Source of the DNA: Flavobacteriales bacterium
Lineage (GTDB): Bacteria > Bacteroidota > Bacteroidia > Flavobacteriales_F > PHOS-HE28
Length of the DNA: 64,000 nucleotides
Direction of reading: 5' to 3'
Assembly: GCA_016710685.1 (NCBI GenBank)
Contig: JADJVC010000002.1
Span: forward strand, 186,001-250,000
Shown in pieces: positions 9,891 to 19,167 of this stretch. Under the pieces are notes generated by a model. It did not search any database. It had not been told where the DNA came from and saw only the letters and a list, made by a program, of their open reading frames with translations. The translations under genes were made by a program, and so were the position numbers. Positions within the stretch are counted from its first letter, which is position 1. The number at the start of each line of letters is the position of its first letter.

Positions 9891-9899
9891 TCCACTCAC

Positions 9900-10533
9900 T
9901 CAATTATCCAAGATCACCACCAAAGCCCCCGTGGGCACCTCGTCAAAAAGCTGGATCACGTCGCTGTTGCGCATGCGGATGCAGCCGTGCGAGCTGGGCC
10001 GGCCGAGTGAAGCCTCGTCGCCGGTGCCGTGGATGTAGATGCCGCGCTGCATGCTGTCCACCGTTCCGCCTTCATTCACGCCGGGTTCCATGCCGCCCAG
10101 CCAAAGGATGCGGGAGGTAATGAGGTCGTCTTTCCCAGTGCTGTCGATGGCCGTTTTGCCTGTGAATTGGCGGCTCTCGAACACGCCGAAAGGGGGCACG
10201 CCGGCCAATTTTTCGCACAACACGGTGCAGCCCTTCTGGCGTGCGGAAGCTATTTTCCTTAGCACCCAATCCATTTTTCGAAGTCGAGATCACGTATTCG
10301 GCTTGCATTTTTCCGCCCACCACATAATACATGCGTTGACTTCGCACGGAAACGTAAAGCACGTTGCCTTCCACTTTCGCTTCCGGGTATTTGGACTGCA
10401 TCCATTCCAGGAGGAAATCGGCCAACGCTTGTTTATGCAAAGGGGCGGCCATGGCCAAGTCTTCGCGCTGCGCAAAAGCCGCGCTTCCCGAAAGCAGGTA
10501 TAGCGAAAGCACGAAAGCCTTGAACGGGTGCAT
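9900..10533 (-). CDS. L,D-transpeptidase (YkuD), frameshifted
   Basis: The gene starts at ATG 10533 with a signal peptide ending SAAFAQ. After a frame change near 10207-10211 it continues to the stop at 9900, giving about 210 residues. The catalytic motif is HGTGDEASL then SSHGCIRM, the YkuD Cys/His signature of enzymes that cross-link peptidoglycan 3-3 or attach lipoproteins. The frame is restored if one A is removed from a run of five near 10207-10211, giving VRKLAGVPPFGVF. A sequence error is therefore likely. Confidence 0.8.
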
Positions 10534-10793
10534 CGGGACGTATACGGTACCATGGCGGCACCGGTTTCAGCGGCGAATTTGAGCGGTGGGGCGGTCTCAG
10601 GTCAAGTGGCCTTCGCATTAACTTTCCACAAACCCAGTTGAATTGCCGTCGCGATGCATGCATCGCCCAGCATCAGCGCCAGCGGGTTTGGAATTCAGAC
10701 GACTTTCCGTAGCGACCGTGGCGATCGTTGCGGTAGTAACTCCGAACAACTGATATTGACTTTGCGTTCTTAGCGGCCTTTGCGGGAAAATTC

Positions 10794-12547
10794 TCAGAAC
10801 AAACTCGTAAACCCAAAATGTATTTTCCCGGCGCGTAGCTCGATCGGATTATCGAACTGCTGCCCCAGCGCATAGGTCAGCGCGAAAATGCCGGCCTTGG
10901 TCTCGAAGCTGGTGCCCACACCGAAGCCGAGCGGGTATCGGTCAACAGCGTTTCGCGACTTTGGTCCTCCCACCACATGTTGTCCATAAAGAGGAAGAAG
11001 TTGCTGTTCTCCTCGAACAGAAAGCGGTATTCCACCGTGCCGATGGCGAAGCTGGAACAATAGATGCTGGCCTCGTCCACCCCGCGCATGGTCTTGATGC
11101 CGCCGATGCGGAACAGCTCGTTGCTGTAGAGGTTGTCGTTCACCATGGAACCGCCTTGCGCCGCCAGTCGAATTGTGCCGCGCCTTCCCAGCGGTAGGTG
11201 CAACACCGTGTTTCCGGAAAGTTCGTATTGCACGCTGCTCACGGTATTGTTCAAGCTGTCGGTAAGTGTGTTCGTACTGCTGCGCTTGCGCCCTGCGGAA
11301 CCTTCGGCATCCAAGGAAAAGCCCTTGCGCGGATTGTAACGGTAGTCGAACTTTTCGTGCTTCAAGCCAAGGCCGTAAGAGGTGAGCTTCACGTCCGCAA
11401 GTCCGGCCGTAGAGGTGAATTGTTGGCCCAATCGCTGGCTGCTTTTGTTGTTCACGAACACGCTCACCTTGTCGCCTTTTGGCAGCAAGTAGGCCAGTGC
11501 GGCGCGCGAGGAAACCTCAATAAAAGTGGTGTCGCGTTTGAAAAGCTTCAGCGAAAGGTCCGTACCGAAAGGCGTGTTGAAGAGGTAGGGCAGGCCCAGC
11601 GCGATGCGGAGATCTTGTGTTCGATCTTGCAAACTGCGCCAGGCCAAGTCGATGGCTTCGCCGCGGTGCAACGCGTTGCGGAGCTTCAGGTCGATGTCGC
11701 CGGTCACGTTCACCTTGCCGGAGAGGACGTCCGGTGCCACGCCGAGAATGCCGTTGAAGCTGCTGGCTTTTTTATCGTCGATAAAGAGGTAAAGCTTGGT
11801 TTCGGCGGGGGAGAAGAGCACGTACGGCGGCTGCTTCACGGCTACGAAAGGCAGCTCCCGCAGGCGCGGATCGAGCGCGCGCACAAGCGCTTCGTTGTAC
11901 GGATCGCCAGCGCGGATGCCGATGTGCGCCTGCAAATAGCGCGGGCCCATGCGCGCTGTGCCACGCACTACAACGCTGTCGAACTTCACGAAGCGGCCCC
12001 GGTCTAACCGGACGGCCGCTTGCAATCCGTCGCCGGTCTGTCGCAAACTGTCCAAGCCCACGGTGGCAAAGGGAAATCCGTTGTTCTCGCAGGCATCGAG
12101 GAGGCCCTCGAAGAGCTTGGCCATTTGGCGCGGTGTAACCGGGCGGTCCTGATAGAATCGCTCTCGGAAGCCGGTGGTGCTTGCCAATTCCTTGGGTGTG
12201 TTGCCCACGGAAAGCTTGGCCCAGCGATAAATGGGGCCAAGATGGAAGCGGCAGCGCGTAGTGTCGGCAGTGCGTACGCAGGTATCGCGGGAAGCTTCCA
12301 ACCGGCCTTCGGCGATCATGGCATTGCGCAATTCGGCCGTGCGGGCGTCCAGCATGCCAGGTTCCACCTTGAACGGTCGTTCCCATTTCCGGGGAAGAAC
12401 GGTATCGGCCTCGATCACCAGTAACTGTTGTTGGGCGTAAGCCATTCCGGTTGAAAAGCAACAGCAGATCAACAGAAAACCAACGGCGATGCCGGGTTTG
12501 CGGAACCACCGCCCGTATTGCTGTTCCGTGCCGCCAAGGATCATCAT
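10794..12547 (-). CDS. Omp85-family outer-membrane protein (BamA/TamA-like), frameshifted
   Basis: About 580 residues from ATG 12547, which overlaps the ung stop by ATGA. A signal peptide (FLLICCCFSTGMAYAQ) is followed by POTRA-like beta-alpha repeats (about 50-270) and a 16-strand-type surface-antigen barrel whose last strand ends KIHFGFTSLF with a terminal Phe, as in BAM substrates and Omp85 proteins. The family inserts or translocates outer-membrane proteins. The frame breaks near 10940, where ETLL must join RYPLGFGVGTSF; adding one T to a short T run repairs it. The small size fits TamA-like or accessory Omp85 members better than full BamA. Confidence 0.78.
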
Positions 12548-13233
12548 GCGATCCACAAGATCGGCTGGCCGCCTTGCGCTTGCATCAGTTCATTGGCTTT
12601 GCCGAAATGGCCACAACCCAAAAAGCCACGGTGCGCCGAAAGGGGCGAAGGGTGTGGCGCCTTCAGGATGTAATGCTTCTCGGCATCGATCAACCCTTCC
12701 TTCGCTATGGCGTGCCGACCCCAAAGCAGGAAAACAACGCCTTTTCGCTCGCGGGAAAGCGCTGTAATGGCGGCATCCGTAAAGCGTTCCCAACCCTTGC
12801 CCTGATGACTCGCAGCCTCGCCTGCCCGCACCGTGAGCACCGTATTCAGCAAGAGCACGCCCTGTTCAGCCCAGTGCAAAAGGTCTCCGGAACGTGGCGG
12901 AACCCCACCCAGATCGCGGGCGATCTCCTTAAAAATGTTTTTGAGCGAAGGCGGCGGAGGCACCCCCTCCGGCACGGAAAAACATAGTCCGTGCGCTTGC
13001 CCGGGACCGTGGTAGGGGTCCTGCCCGATTATGACCACCCGGACGGCTTGGAAAGGTGTGGCCTTGAAAGCATGTAAGATCCGGCCTGGCAGCGGGTACA
13101 CTGTTTGCGTGGCCATTTCCGTGCGCAGAAAGCCCTTCAGCTCCGCGAAATACGGCGCATCCAGCTCGGCTTGGAGCTGTTCCTGCCAGCCGGGATCAAT
13201 GTCCGGAACGGGTGCTGCGGAGGGCGCTTTCAT
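12544..13233 (-). CDS. ung: uracil-DNA glycosylase
   Basis: A 229-residue family 1 uracil-DNA glycosylase, which removes uracil from DNA. The water-activating motif GQDPYHGPGQAHGL and the Leu-loop HPSPLSAHRGFLGCGHF are both present and intact. The start at ATG 13233 is used; one codon upstream is TTG. The stop overlaps the start of the Omp85 gene by 4 bases. Confidence 0.96.
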   Translation of the reverse strand: MKAPSAAPVPDIDPGWQEQLQAELDAPYFAELKGFLRTEMATQTVYPLPGRILHAFKATPFQAVRVVIIGQDPYHGPGQAHGLCFSVPEGVPPPPSLKNIFKEIARDLGGVPPRSGDLLHWAEQGVLLLNTVLTVRAGEAASHQGKGWERFTDAAITALSRERKGVVFLLWGRHAIAKEGLIDAEKHYILKAPHPSPLSAHRGFLGCGHFGKANELMQAQGGQPILWIA

Positions 13234-13298
13234 CAAGGCAACAAAGGTCGCACTATGGATCGTTGAAACTTTTTCGGTCCTATTCCGGTATCAGGGGT

Positions 13299-13306
13299 TA
13301 ATTTTG
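13299..13306 (+). promoter_or_regulatory. putative -7 element for the small lipoprotein
   Basis: TAATTTTG matches the Bacteroidota TAnnTTTG -7 box, 26 bases before the ATG at 13333. No clean TTTG lies at the -33 position, only TTCGG. Confidence 0.4.
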
Positions 13307-13332
13307 AAGGGGAATCCCCAGCAACAGGAACG

Positions 13333-13467
13333 ATGAAAAAGATCTTCAAGGTATTCGCGGCAGTGGCCGTGGCCAGCCTGCTCTTCAGCGCATGCAAGTC
13401 CACCCACGCCTGCCCGGCTTACGGCAAAGTGGTAAAGGCCCCGGCCTCCACTGAGCGCACGAGCTAA
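13333..13467 (+). CDS. small lipoprotein, 44 residues
   Basis: A 44-codon gene starting at ATG 13333. It has two Lys, a hydrophobic stretch (FAAVAVASLLFSA) and a lipobox ending SAC, so the mature peptide would be only about 24 residues beginning CKSTHACPAYGKVVKA. It has its own likely -7 box upstream and a perfect terminator downstream, which supports a real transcription unit. From memory, small lipoproteins with a similar CPAY segment occur in Flavobacteriales; their function is unknown. Confidence 0.8.
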   Translation: MKKIFKVFAAVAVASLLFSACKSTHACPAYGKVVKAPASTERTS

Positions 13468-13487
13468 GCACCGCACCTTACAGCCCC

Positions 13488-13518
13488 AGCCCGGAGGAAA
13501 CTCCGGGCTTTCCTGTTT
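13488..13518 (+). terminator. Rho-independent terminator, GAAA tetraloop
   Basis: A perfect 9-bp stem AGCCCGGAG / CTCCGGGCT around a GAAA loop, followed by TTCCTGTTTT. It lies 20 bases after the small lipoprotein stop. Confidence 0.85.
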
Positions 13519-13622
13519 TGGGGTCGTCCATGCGTCCACACAATCGCCCGCGCTCGCGTTTTTCGCGAGTATGTTCGCCTAATGACCGCCTCCGGAGCGT
13601 TTTCAGCGTTCGATTCTTATCA

Positions 13623-13730
13623 GACCTCCGTGTTCTCTTCGGTTTCTGTCGGAGACCGTCAATTCTAGGCGTTCTCCGCGCCCACTGCGGTTAAAACTCC
13701 GTGTCTCTGTGCCTCCGTGGTGTAAATCAC
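13623..13730. repeat. degenerate family A repeat, intergenic
   Basis: Contains ACCTCCGTGTTCTC, GTTCTCCGCGCC and CCGTGTCTCTGTGCCTCCG, related to the units at 5555-5684. No gene is visible between 13519 and 13741. Confidence 0.5.
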
Positions 13731-13741
13731 CCTCCCACGCC

Positions 13742-14149
13742 TCACACATACCCAAAACTTAACTCCTGCACCAGCTCTTTGCTAAGGCTTTGCGCCACGG
13801 GGCAAGTACGCGCAGCATGCTCCAAGATCTTCCGCTGGCGGTTATCCAGCTCCTTTCCCTCCAGCTCAAAATGAAGCTCTACGCGTCCCACACGGCGCGG
13901 GTCGCTCTCCATGTGCTTCACCACCCGCGCCTTCAGGCCGTTCAGCGGAATGGATTTCGCCTCAGCGGCAATGCCCATTAAGGTCATCATACAGCAGGCA
14001 AGCGAGGTGCTCATCAGGTCGGTGGGGCTGAAGGCCTCGCCCTTGCCATGGTTGTCCAGGGGAGCGTCGGTAATGATGGTTTCCCCGCTGCGAACGTGGG
14101 TTGCTGAAGTGCGGAGATTGCCGAGGTAGGTAACAATTGCGGTATCCAT
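13742..14149 (-). CDS. OsmC/Ohr family protein
   Basis: A 135-residue OsmC-like protein. The two conserved cysteines of the peroxidase centre are present (SLACCMM near residue 52 and RTCPVAQ near 115), as are the Arg in the N-terminal strand and FSPTDLMSTSL. Family members reduce organic hydroperoxides, though some OsmC-like proteins have no proven activity. ATG 14149 is used rather than an upstream in-frame start that would run into the divergent gene. Confidence 0.9.
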   Translation of the reverse strand: MDTAIVTYLGNLRTSATHVRSGETIITDAPLDNHGKGEAFSPTDLMSTSLACCMMTLMGIAAEAKSIPLNGLKARVVKHMESDPRRVGRVELHFELEGKELDNRQRKILEHAARTCPVAQSLSKELVQELSFGYV

Positions 14150-14237
14150 GGTGAAGTGAATGAATTGATCTTCCGGGGCAAAGTTCGGTATCCATGGAGT
14201 GGCACCCCGCTTATTTTCAACCCTGCCTGATCCTCCG

Positions 14238-14245
14238 TAACTTTG
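14238..14245 (+). promoter_or_regulatory. -7 promoter element upstream of the 14259 gene
   Basis: TAACTTTG fits TAnnTTTG. TTTC at 14215-14218, 19 bases upstream, approximates the -33 TTTG. The ATG at 14259 would leave a very short leader of about 8 bases. Confidence 0.5.
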
Positions 14246-14258
14246 AACTTTCCACGGC

Positions 14259-15017
14259 ATGTTACGCCCCTTGCTCCCCCTCCTCCTGCTTGCGCTGGGC
14301 TTGCCAGCGCTCGCGCAGGAGCAAAGTATTTACGACGAAGCGGGGCGCACGCTGTATTCCCGCGAGATCTACGGCGGTCCGTTGGTACATGGCGATGGCT
14401 GGGGCGGCACGTTCCTGTACGGGAAATACACCACTGCCAAGGACCGCACGCTATACGGGCTGGACATCGTCACGATGAAACATCCCAAGGAGATCAAGAG
14501 CTTCAATCCCAGCTACCAGGATGCGCGCGGTTATTTTTATGGGAAGCTGAACACCTTGTTCATTATGCGGCCCACCTTCGGGAAAAAGCACCGCATCACC
14601 GAAAAGCTGCGCAAGAGCGGGGTGGAGGTGAACTACGTGTGGGGCATCGGTCCATCTTTTGGATTTTTGAAGCCGGTTTACCTACAGATCCTCGGCGCGG
14701 AATTCCCTTCACAGACCATCACCACCGAGCGGTACGACCCGGAGAAGCACTTCGCGAACAACATCTATAGCCGGGCATCCTGGTTCAAGGGCCTCGGCGA
14801 AACGCGGATCTATCCCGGTGCCTTCGGGCGCTTCGCTTTCAACTTCGAATACGCCGGTGACAACACCGGTATTCGGGCATTGGAAGTGGGCACTTCGCTG
14901 GATGCTTACGGAGAAACGTTGCCGATCATGGCCGATCTGGCAGGCATCGGCAGCAACAAGCAGTTCTATCTTGAATTCTATATCGCGCTGCATTTCGGCA
15001 GCAAAAAAATACGATGA
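14259..15017 (+). CDS. outer-membrane or periplasmic beta-barrel-like protein, unknown function
   Basis: A 252-residue protein with a signal peptide (LLPLLLLALGLPALAQ). The mature part has many alternating aromatic and polar beta strands and ends HFGSKKIR, consistent with a small outer-membrane barrel, but no named family is recognised. Its stop overlaps the lipA start (ATGA at 15014-15017), so it is translationally coupled to lipA. Confidence 0.75.
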   Translation: MLRPLLPLLLLALGLPALAQEQSIYDEAGRTLYSREIYGGPLVHGDGWGGTFLYGKYTTAKDRTLYGLDIVTMKHPKEIKSFNPSYQDARGYFYGKLNTLFIMRPTFGKKHRITEKLRKSGVEVNYVWGIGPSFGFLKPVYLQILGAEFPSQTITTERYDPEKHFANNIYSRASWFKGLGETRIYPGAFGRFAFNFEYAGDNTGIRALEVGTSLDAYGETLPIMADLAGIGSNKQFYLEFYIALHFGSKKIR

Positions 15018-15892
15018 GCGGAAACGTTACGACGGTCGCGGAAGCTGAAGCACCGCGCCGAAAGCCGGACTGGTTGCGAGTGAAGCTGCCCAACGGTGAG
15101 AACTATAAGAAAGTACGGGCATTGGTGACGGAGCACAAGCTGCACACCATTTGCCAGAGCGGCAACTGCCCCAACATGGGCGAATGCTGGGGCGCGGGCA
15201 CGGCCACTTTCATGATCCTCGGCAACATCTGCACGCGGAGCTGTGGCTTCTGCAACGTAGCCACGGGCAGGCCGGAAGAAGCCGACCCGTTCGAACCCGC
15301 ACGCGTGGCGCGTTCCGTGGAACTCATGGGCGTGAAACACTGCGTGATCACCTCCGTGGACCGCGACGACATGGCCGACGGTGGCGCTAACATTTGGGCG
15401 AAGACCATCCGCTCCGTGCGCCGCAGAAGCCCGCAAACGAAATTGGAAACACTGATCCCCGATTTCAAGGGTGAATGGCAGAACCTCGCTATCGTTACTG
15501 CCGAACGCCCCGAAGTGTTGAGCCATAATCTGGAAACGGTGCGTAGGCTAAGCAAGCAGGTGCGCGTTCAAGCCAAGTATGACCGTAGTTTGGAAGTGTT
15601 GTTCCGCGCGAAGAAAGAAGGCTTGCGCACCAAGAGCGGCATCATGCTGGGCCTGGGCGAAACCGAAAAAGAAGTACTCGAAACGCTGGATGATCTGCGC
15701 AGTGTGAACTGCGACGTGGCCACGATCGGCCAATACCTACAGCCAAGCAAAGAACACCTGCCCATCACCGAGTTCGTGCATCCTGACCGCTTCGCCTTCT
15801 TTAAGGAAGAAGGGCTCAAACGCGGTTTCCGTTTTGTTGAAAGCGGGCCGTTGGTGCGCAGCAGTTATCATGCGGAGAAGCATGTTCTCTGA
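15014..15892 (+). CDS. lipA: lipoyl synthase
   Basis: A 292-residue radical-SAM lipoyl synthase, which inserts two sulfurs into octanoyl-lipoyl domains of pyruvate and 2-oxoglutarate dehydrogenases. The auxiliary cluster cysteines are in CQSGNCPNMGECW, the radical-SAM CxxxCxxC is CTRSCGFC, and the C-terminal RSSYHAEK carries the conserved serine ligand. The length is typical. The start overlaps the previous gene's stop by 4 bases. Confidence 0.96.
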   Translation: MSGNVTTVAEAEAPRRKPDWLRVKLPNGENYKKVRALVTEHKLHTICQSGNCPNMGECWGAGTATFMILGNICTRSCGFCNVATGRPEEADPFEPARVARSVELMGVKHCVITSVDRDDMADGGANIWAKTIRSVRRRSPQTKLETLIPDFKGEWQNLAIVTAERPEVLSHNLETVRRLSKQVRVQAKYDRSLEVLFRAKKEGLRTKSGIMLGLGETEKEVLETLDDLRSVNCDVATIGQYLQPSKEHLPITEFVHPDRFAFFKEEGLKRGFRFVESGPLVRSSYHAEKHVL

Positions 15893-15952
15893 ATTCGGGT
15901 GAACCATTCCGGCCGCCACCTGTTCGCTCAAAACAAACAAGTATCCTAAGCA

Positions 15953-16960
15953 ATGACAAAACTTCGCATCGCCATTAACGGCTTTGGCCGCATCGGTCGC
16001 ATTACCTCCCGTATCCTCCTGAAACGCGACGATATCGAACTGATGGCCGTGAACGACATCACCGATACCAAGACCCTGGCTCATCTTTTCAAGTATGATT
16101 CAGTTCACGGCGTTTTTCAGGGGGATGTAGGCCATGATGAAAACGCATTGCACATCAATGGAAAGAAGATCTTGGCCTTCTCGGAGAAGGATCCGTCGGC
16201 TTTACCATGGGCCAAGCTCAACATCGATGTGGTGATCGAGAGCACCGGGCGTTTTCTTACGCGTGATACAGCCTCCGGGCATCTCAAGGCCGGCGCAAAG
16301 AAAGTAGTGCTATCAGCACCGGCAAAAGAGGAAGGCATCAAGACGGTGGTCCTTGGCGTGAACGAGGACAAGCTGGATGCAAAGGATGACATCGTTTCAA
16401 ACGCCTCTTGCACCACCAATTGCGCGGCGCCCATGGTGCAAGTGATCCATGAATTATGCGGCATTGAAAGCGGCTACATCACCACCGTGCATGCCTATAC
16501 CAGTGACCAGCGCCTGCACGATGCCCCGCACCGGGACCTGCGCCGCTCGCGGGCTGCGGCCGTCTCCATGATCCCTACGACCACTGGTGCGGCCAAAGCA
16601 ATCACCAAGATCTTTCCTGAATTGAACGGCAAGCTCGGCGGCGCCGGGATCCGCGTGCCGGTTTCGGACGGTTCCATCACGGACCTCACCTGCCATGTTA
16701 ACAAGACCGTGACCGTCGAGGCGATCAATGCCCGCTTCAAGGAACTCGCGGAAGGAAAACTGAAGGGTATCCTGCGATACACAGAGGACCCGATCGTGAG
16801 CGTGGACATCGTGGGCGACCCCGCAAGTTGCATCCTGGACGGTTTGCTCACCAGCGTGATCGGCAGTAGCGTTAAGGTGATGGGCTGGTACGACAACGAA
16901 TTCGGGTTCAGCAGCCGCTTGGTGGATTTGGTTGAGCTTGTCGGGAAAGTCAAGAAGTGA
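15953..16960 (+). CDS. gap: glyceraldehyde-3-phosphate dehydrogenase, type I
   Basis: A 335-residue type I GAPDH that converts glyceraldehyde 3-phosphate to 1,3-bisphosphoglycerate. The NAD-binding start is INGFGRIGR and the active-site loop is SNASCTTNCAAP, with Cys near residue 152. TSDQRLHDAPHRDLRRSRAA and WYDNEFGFS are also intact. Its 3' end overlaps the convergent LpxH-like gene by 11 bases. Confidence 0.97.
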   Translation: MTKLRIAINGFGRIGRITSRILLKRDDIELMAVNDITDTKTLAHLFKYDSVHGVFQGDVGHDENALHINGKKILAFSEKDPSALPWAKLNIDVVIESTGRFLTRDTASGHLKAGAKKVVLSAPAKEEGIKTVVLGVNEDKLDAKDDIVSNASCTTNCAAPMVQVIHELCGIESGYITTVHAYTSDQRLHDAPHRDLRRSRAAAVSMIPTTTGAAKAITKIFPELNGKLGGAGIRVPVSDGSITDLTCHVNKTVTVEAINARFKELAEGKLKGILRYTEDPIVSVDIVGDPASCILDGLLTSVIGSSVKVMGWYDNEFGFSSRLVDLVELVGKVKK

Positions 16961-17813
16961 ACGGCGGTGCGCCCGTCAGGCGCGTATCGTTCGCAAGTGG
17001 CCCGTCGTTTTTGCGTTGCAAGAGCATAAGCTTCTGCCCGTCAAACACGGCGTAGGTGAACCATGAGATCCAGTCTCCGAGGTTGATGTAGGTGCTCTCA
17101 GTGTCTCGCGAAGCGGACCCTGAGTTCAAGTTATTTGTAGCGCTTTCGGCACCACTCCCACCCAGCTGCAACTCCATCGGCAAATGCCGGTGCCCAAAAA
17201 CGAAGTAGTCGAATTGTTCTTGCAGAAGCACTTCCCGGGAATGCTGCGCAAGCCATTCCTTTTCTGCACCGAGGTATTTCTTGTCGTTCTCGTAGTTCTT
17301 GTTCCGGCTGCGCCCGCTCCAGAAATTCGCGATGCCCAAACCCAAATTGGGATGCAAACGCGCAAAGCACCATTGCATGAGCGGGTTGCGGAACACGCGC
17401 TTGATCATCTTGTAACCGCGATCACCCGGCCCCAGCCCATCGCCGTGGCCAATGTAAAAACGCTTGCCATTCCACTCCCGTGTGATCGGTTCGCGGTGCA
17501 GCACCACGCCCGTTTCCTTGGGCAGGTAATCGAACATCCACATGTCGTGGTTGCCGATATGAACATGCACGGGGATGCCGCTGTCCGTTAGTTCCGCCAA
17601 AGTGCCCAGCAAGCGCACAAAGCCGCGCGGCACTACTTCCTTGTACTCAAACCACATGTCGAAAATGTCGCCGAGGATGTGGATCTCCGTCGCATCCTTG
17701 GCCGCAAGACGCAGGAAATGCACGATGCGTTTCTCGCGTTCCAGACTGCGCGCATGGTCCGGCACCCCGAGGTGGAAATCGGAGAGGAAGTAGATTTTTT
17801 GGGAGGCCGTCAT
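16950..17813 (-). CDS. UDP-2,3-diacylglucosamine diphosphatase (LpxH-like)
   Basis: A 287-residue calcineurin-type metallophosphoesterase. The metal motifs are DFHLG, GDIFDMWFEY, GNHDMW, HGDGLG and FGHRHLP, the LpxH order, so it probably removes UMP from UDP-2,3-diacylglucosamine in lipid A synthesis. A tail of about 40 residues rich in Asn and Ser (SGAESATNNLNSGS) before the last strand makes it longer than classic LpxH. ATG 17813 is used; upstream in-frame sequence lies in an intergenic repeat. Confidence 0.88.
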   Translation of the reverse strand: MTASQKIYFLSDFHLGVPDHARSLEREKRIVHFLRLAAKDATEIHILGDIFDMWFEYKEVVPRGFVRLLGTLAELTDSGIPVHVHIGNHDMWMFDYLPKETGVVLHREPITREWNGKRFYIGHGDGLGPGDRGYKMIKRVFRNPLMQWCFARLHPNLGLGIANFWSGRSRNKNYENDKKYLGAEKEWLAQHSREVLLQEQFDYFVFGHRHLPMELQLGGSGAESATNNLNSGSASRDTESTYINLGDWISWFTYAVFDGQKLMLLQRKNDGPLANDTRLTGAPPFTS

Positions 17814-17814
17814 G

Positions 17815-17848
17815 TTGGAACCGCGGAGCACGCGGAGAGCGCAAAGAA
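17815..17848. repeat. family A repeat, inverted orientation
   Basis: CCGCGGAGCACGCGGAGAGC followed by GCAAAGAAAT is the reverse-strand form of the family A repeat seen at 5555-5684 and 25021-25056. Confidence 0.5.
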
Positions 17849-17974
17849 ATGCAGGATACCGCGTTTCATTCGTTTGGACTGTGGAAAAGCTTCTTGCGCG
17901 GTGCGGATTCGGTGTTTTTGGGACGGCCCGGAGTGATTTCATTGATCGGATTACATTTGAAGAAAGTCACCACC

Positions 17975-19057
17975 ATGAAACAGCTTTTCCCACTCGTATT
18001 GATTGCTTCGTTGATCGGAAACTCACTTCAAGCGCAACCCGGACCGATTTATCCTTCAGACCTGATGTACGCAGTGCGAGTTTGTTCGGATACAAGCTTC
18101 ATTGGTTTGGATTCAACCGATTTCGGGCAAGTGGAGGACCTTAATAGTGGTAACCGTGGGTGTATGTCGTCGGGAGAGGTCCAACCCACTTGGACTACTT
18201 TTCATATTGCGGTCGAAGGTCAAGTTGGATTTACAATAGCACCGGTTCCTGGGGCCTTCATCGACATTGATTTCGCTGTTTGGGGTCCTTTTGACACAAT
18301 TCCACAACTCTTGGAGACGGTGCCGGTCCGTTGCAGTTATGCCGCACCAGGTCCAGGCGCCTACATCACAGGATTGAATTCGACTAGCTCTGATGAGTCG
18401 GAAGGGGCTGGTGGAGATGGTTGGGTCCAAGATTTAGACGTTTTGCCCGGCGAATACTACGTCTTGCTAATGAGGAATTATTCCTTTCTTATGGACTCGT
18501 TCCAATTGAGTTGGCAGTTTGAGGGTGGGGCAGCATTGGAGTGTTTGGCCGCACCAGTGACGGATCTGACCGCTTCTTCTTCCCTCATACATGTAGGCGA
18601 TACGGTGTCGTTCACCGACCTTTCCACCAACTCACCCTATGCGTGGTGGTGGCAATTCGATGGCGGCATTCCGGCCAGCAGCACTGTTCAGAACCCGGAA
18701 GGGGTAACCTATGCGGAGCCGGGCTGTTACGATGTAACGCTCACCGCGTACAATTCAGCTGGGGAAAACAGCACAACACATGTTTGTGAAGTGCAAGTGG
18801 AATCCAGTACGGGACTCGATGCGCTGGGTGCAGAGCATTTCAAAGTGATCCGGAACAGTGGCGGGTTGGTCATTCATTCCACATCAAGCACACCTTACGA
18901 CCTTCGTCTTTTGGATGCGGCGGGTCGCACTGTTGAACAATTGCGGACACAAGGTGTGCACACCTTGAGTGTCTACGGAATGCCCCGTGGTAGCTATATT
19001 TTAGTGCTGGAAGACGGATCGGTGCGCAAAGTCCATCGGGTTGCGATCGTGGATTGA
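17975..19057 (+). CDS. secreted PKD-domain protein with T9SS sorting domain
   Basis: A 360-residue exported protein. A signal peptide (about 1-21) is followed by a conserved module of about 180 residues (RGCMSSGE, DFAVWGPF, RCSYAAPGPGA, SEGAGGDGW, LSWQFEGGAALEC). A PKD domain (VSFTDLSTNSPYAWWWQFDG, about 190-280) and a C-terminal type A T9SS sorting domain (YDLRLLDAAGRTVEQL) complete it. The same first module appears in the protein at 62825-64000. The first half is visibly richer in A and T than its neighbours. The ligand is unknown. Confidence 0.85.
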   Translation: MKQLFPLVLIASLIGNSLQAQPGPIYPSDLMYAVRVCSDTSFIGLDSTDFGQVEDLNSGNRGCMSSGEVQPTWTTFHIAVEGQVGFTIAPVPGAFIDIDFAVWGPFDTIPQLLETVPVRCSYAAPGPGAYITGLNSTSSDESEGAGGDGWVQDLDVLPGEYYVLLMRNYSFLMDSFQLSWQFEGGAALECLAAPVTDLTASSSLIHVGDTVSFTDLSTNSPYAWWWQFDGGIPASSTVQNPEGVTYAEPGCYDVTLTAYNSAGENSTTHVCEVQVESSTGLDALGAEHFKVIRNSGGLVIHSTSSTPYDLRLLDAAGRTVEQLRTQGVHTLSVYGMPRGSYILVLEDGSVRKVHRVAIVD

Positions 19058-19167
19058 AGACCCGGTGCCAAGCTGGTCGCGAAAGAGATCCGCGAAGTTG
19101 CCGGAACACGGGGCTTCCAAGGGCATTGGTCAGGACTTGGCATTCTCTTAGCCCTTGCGGCCAAAAT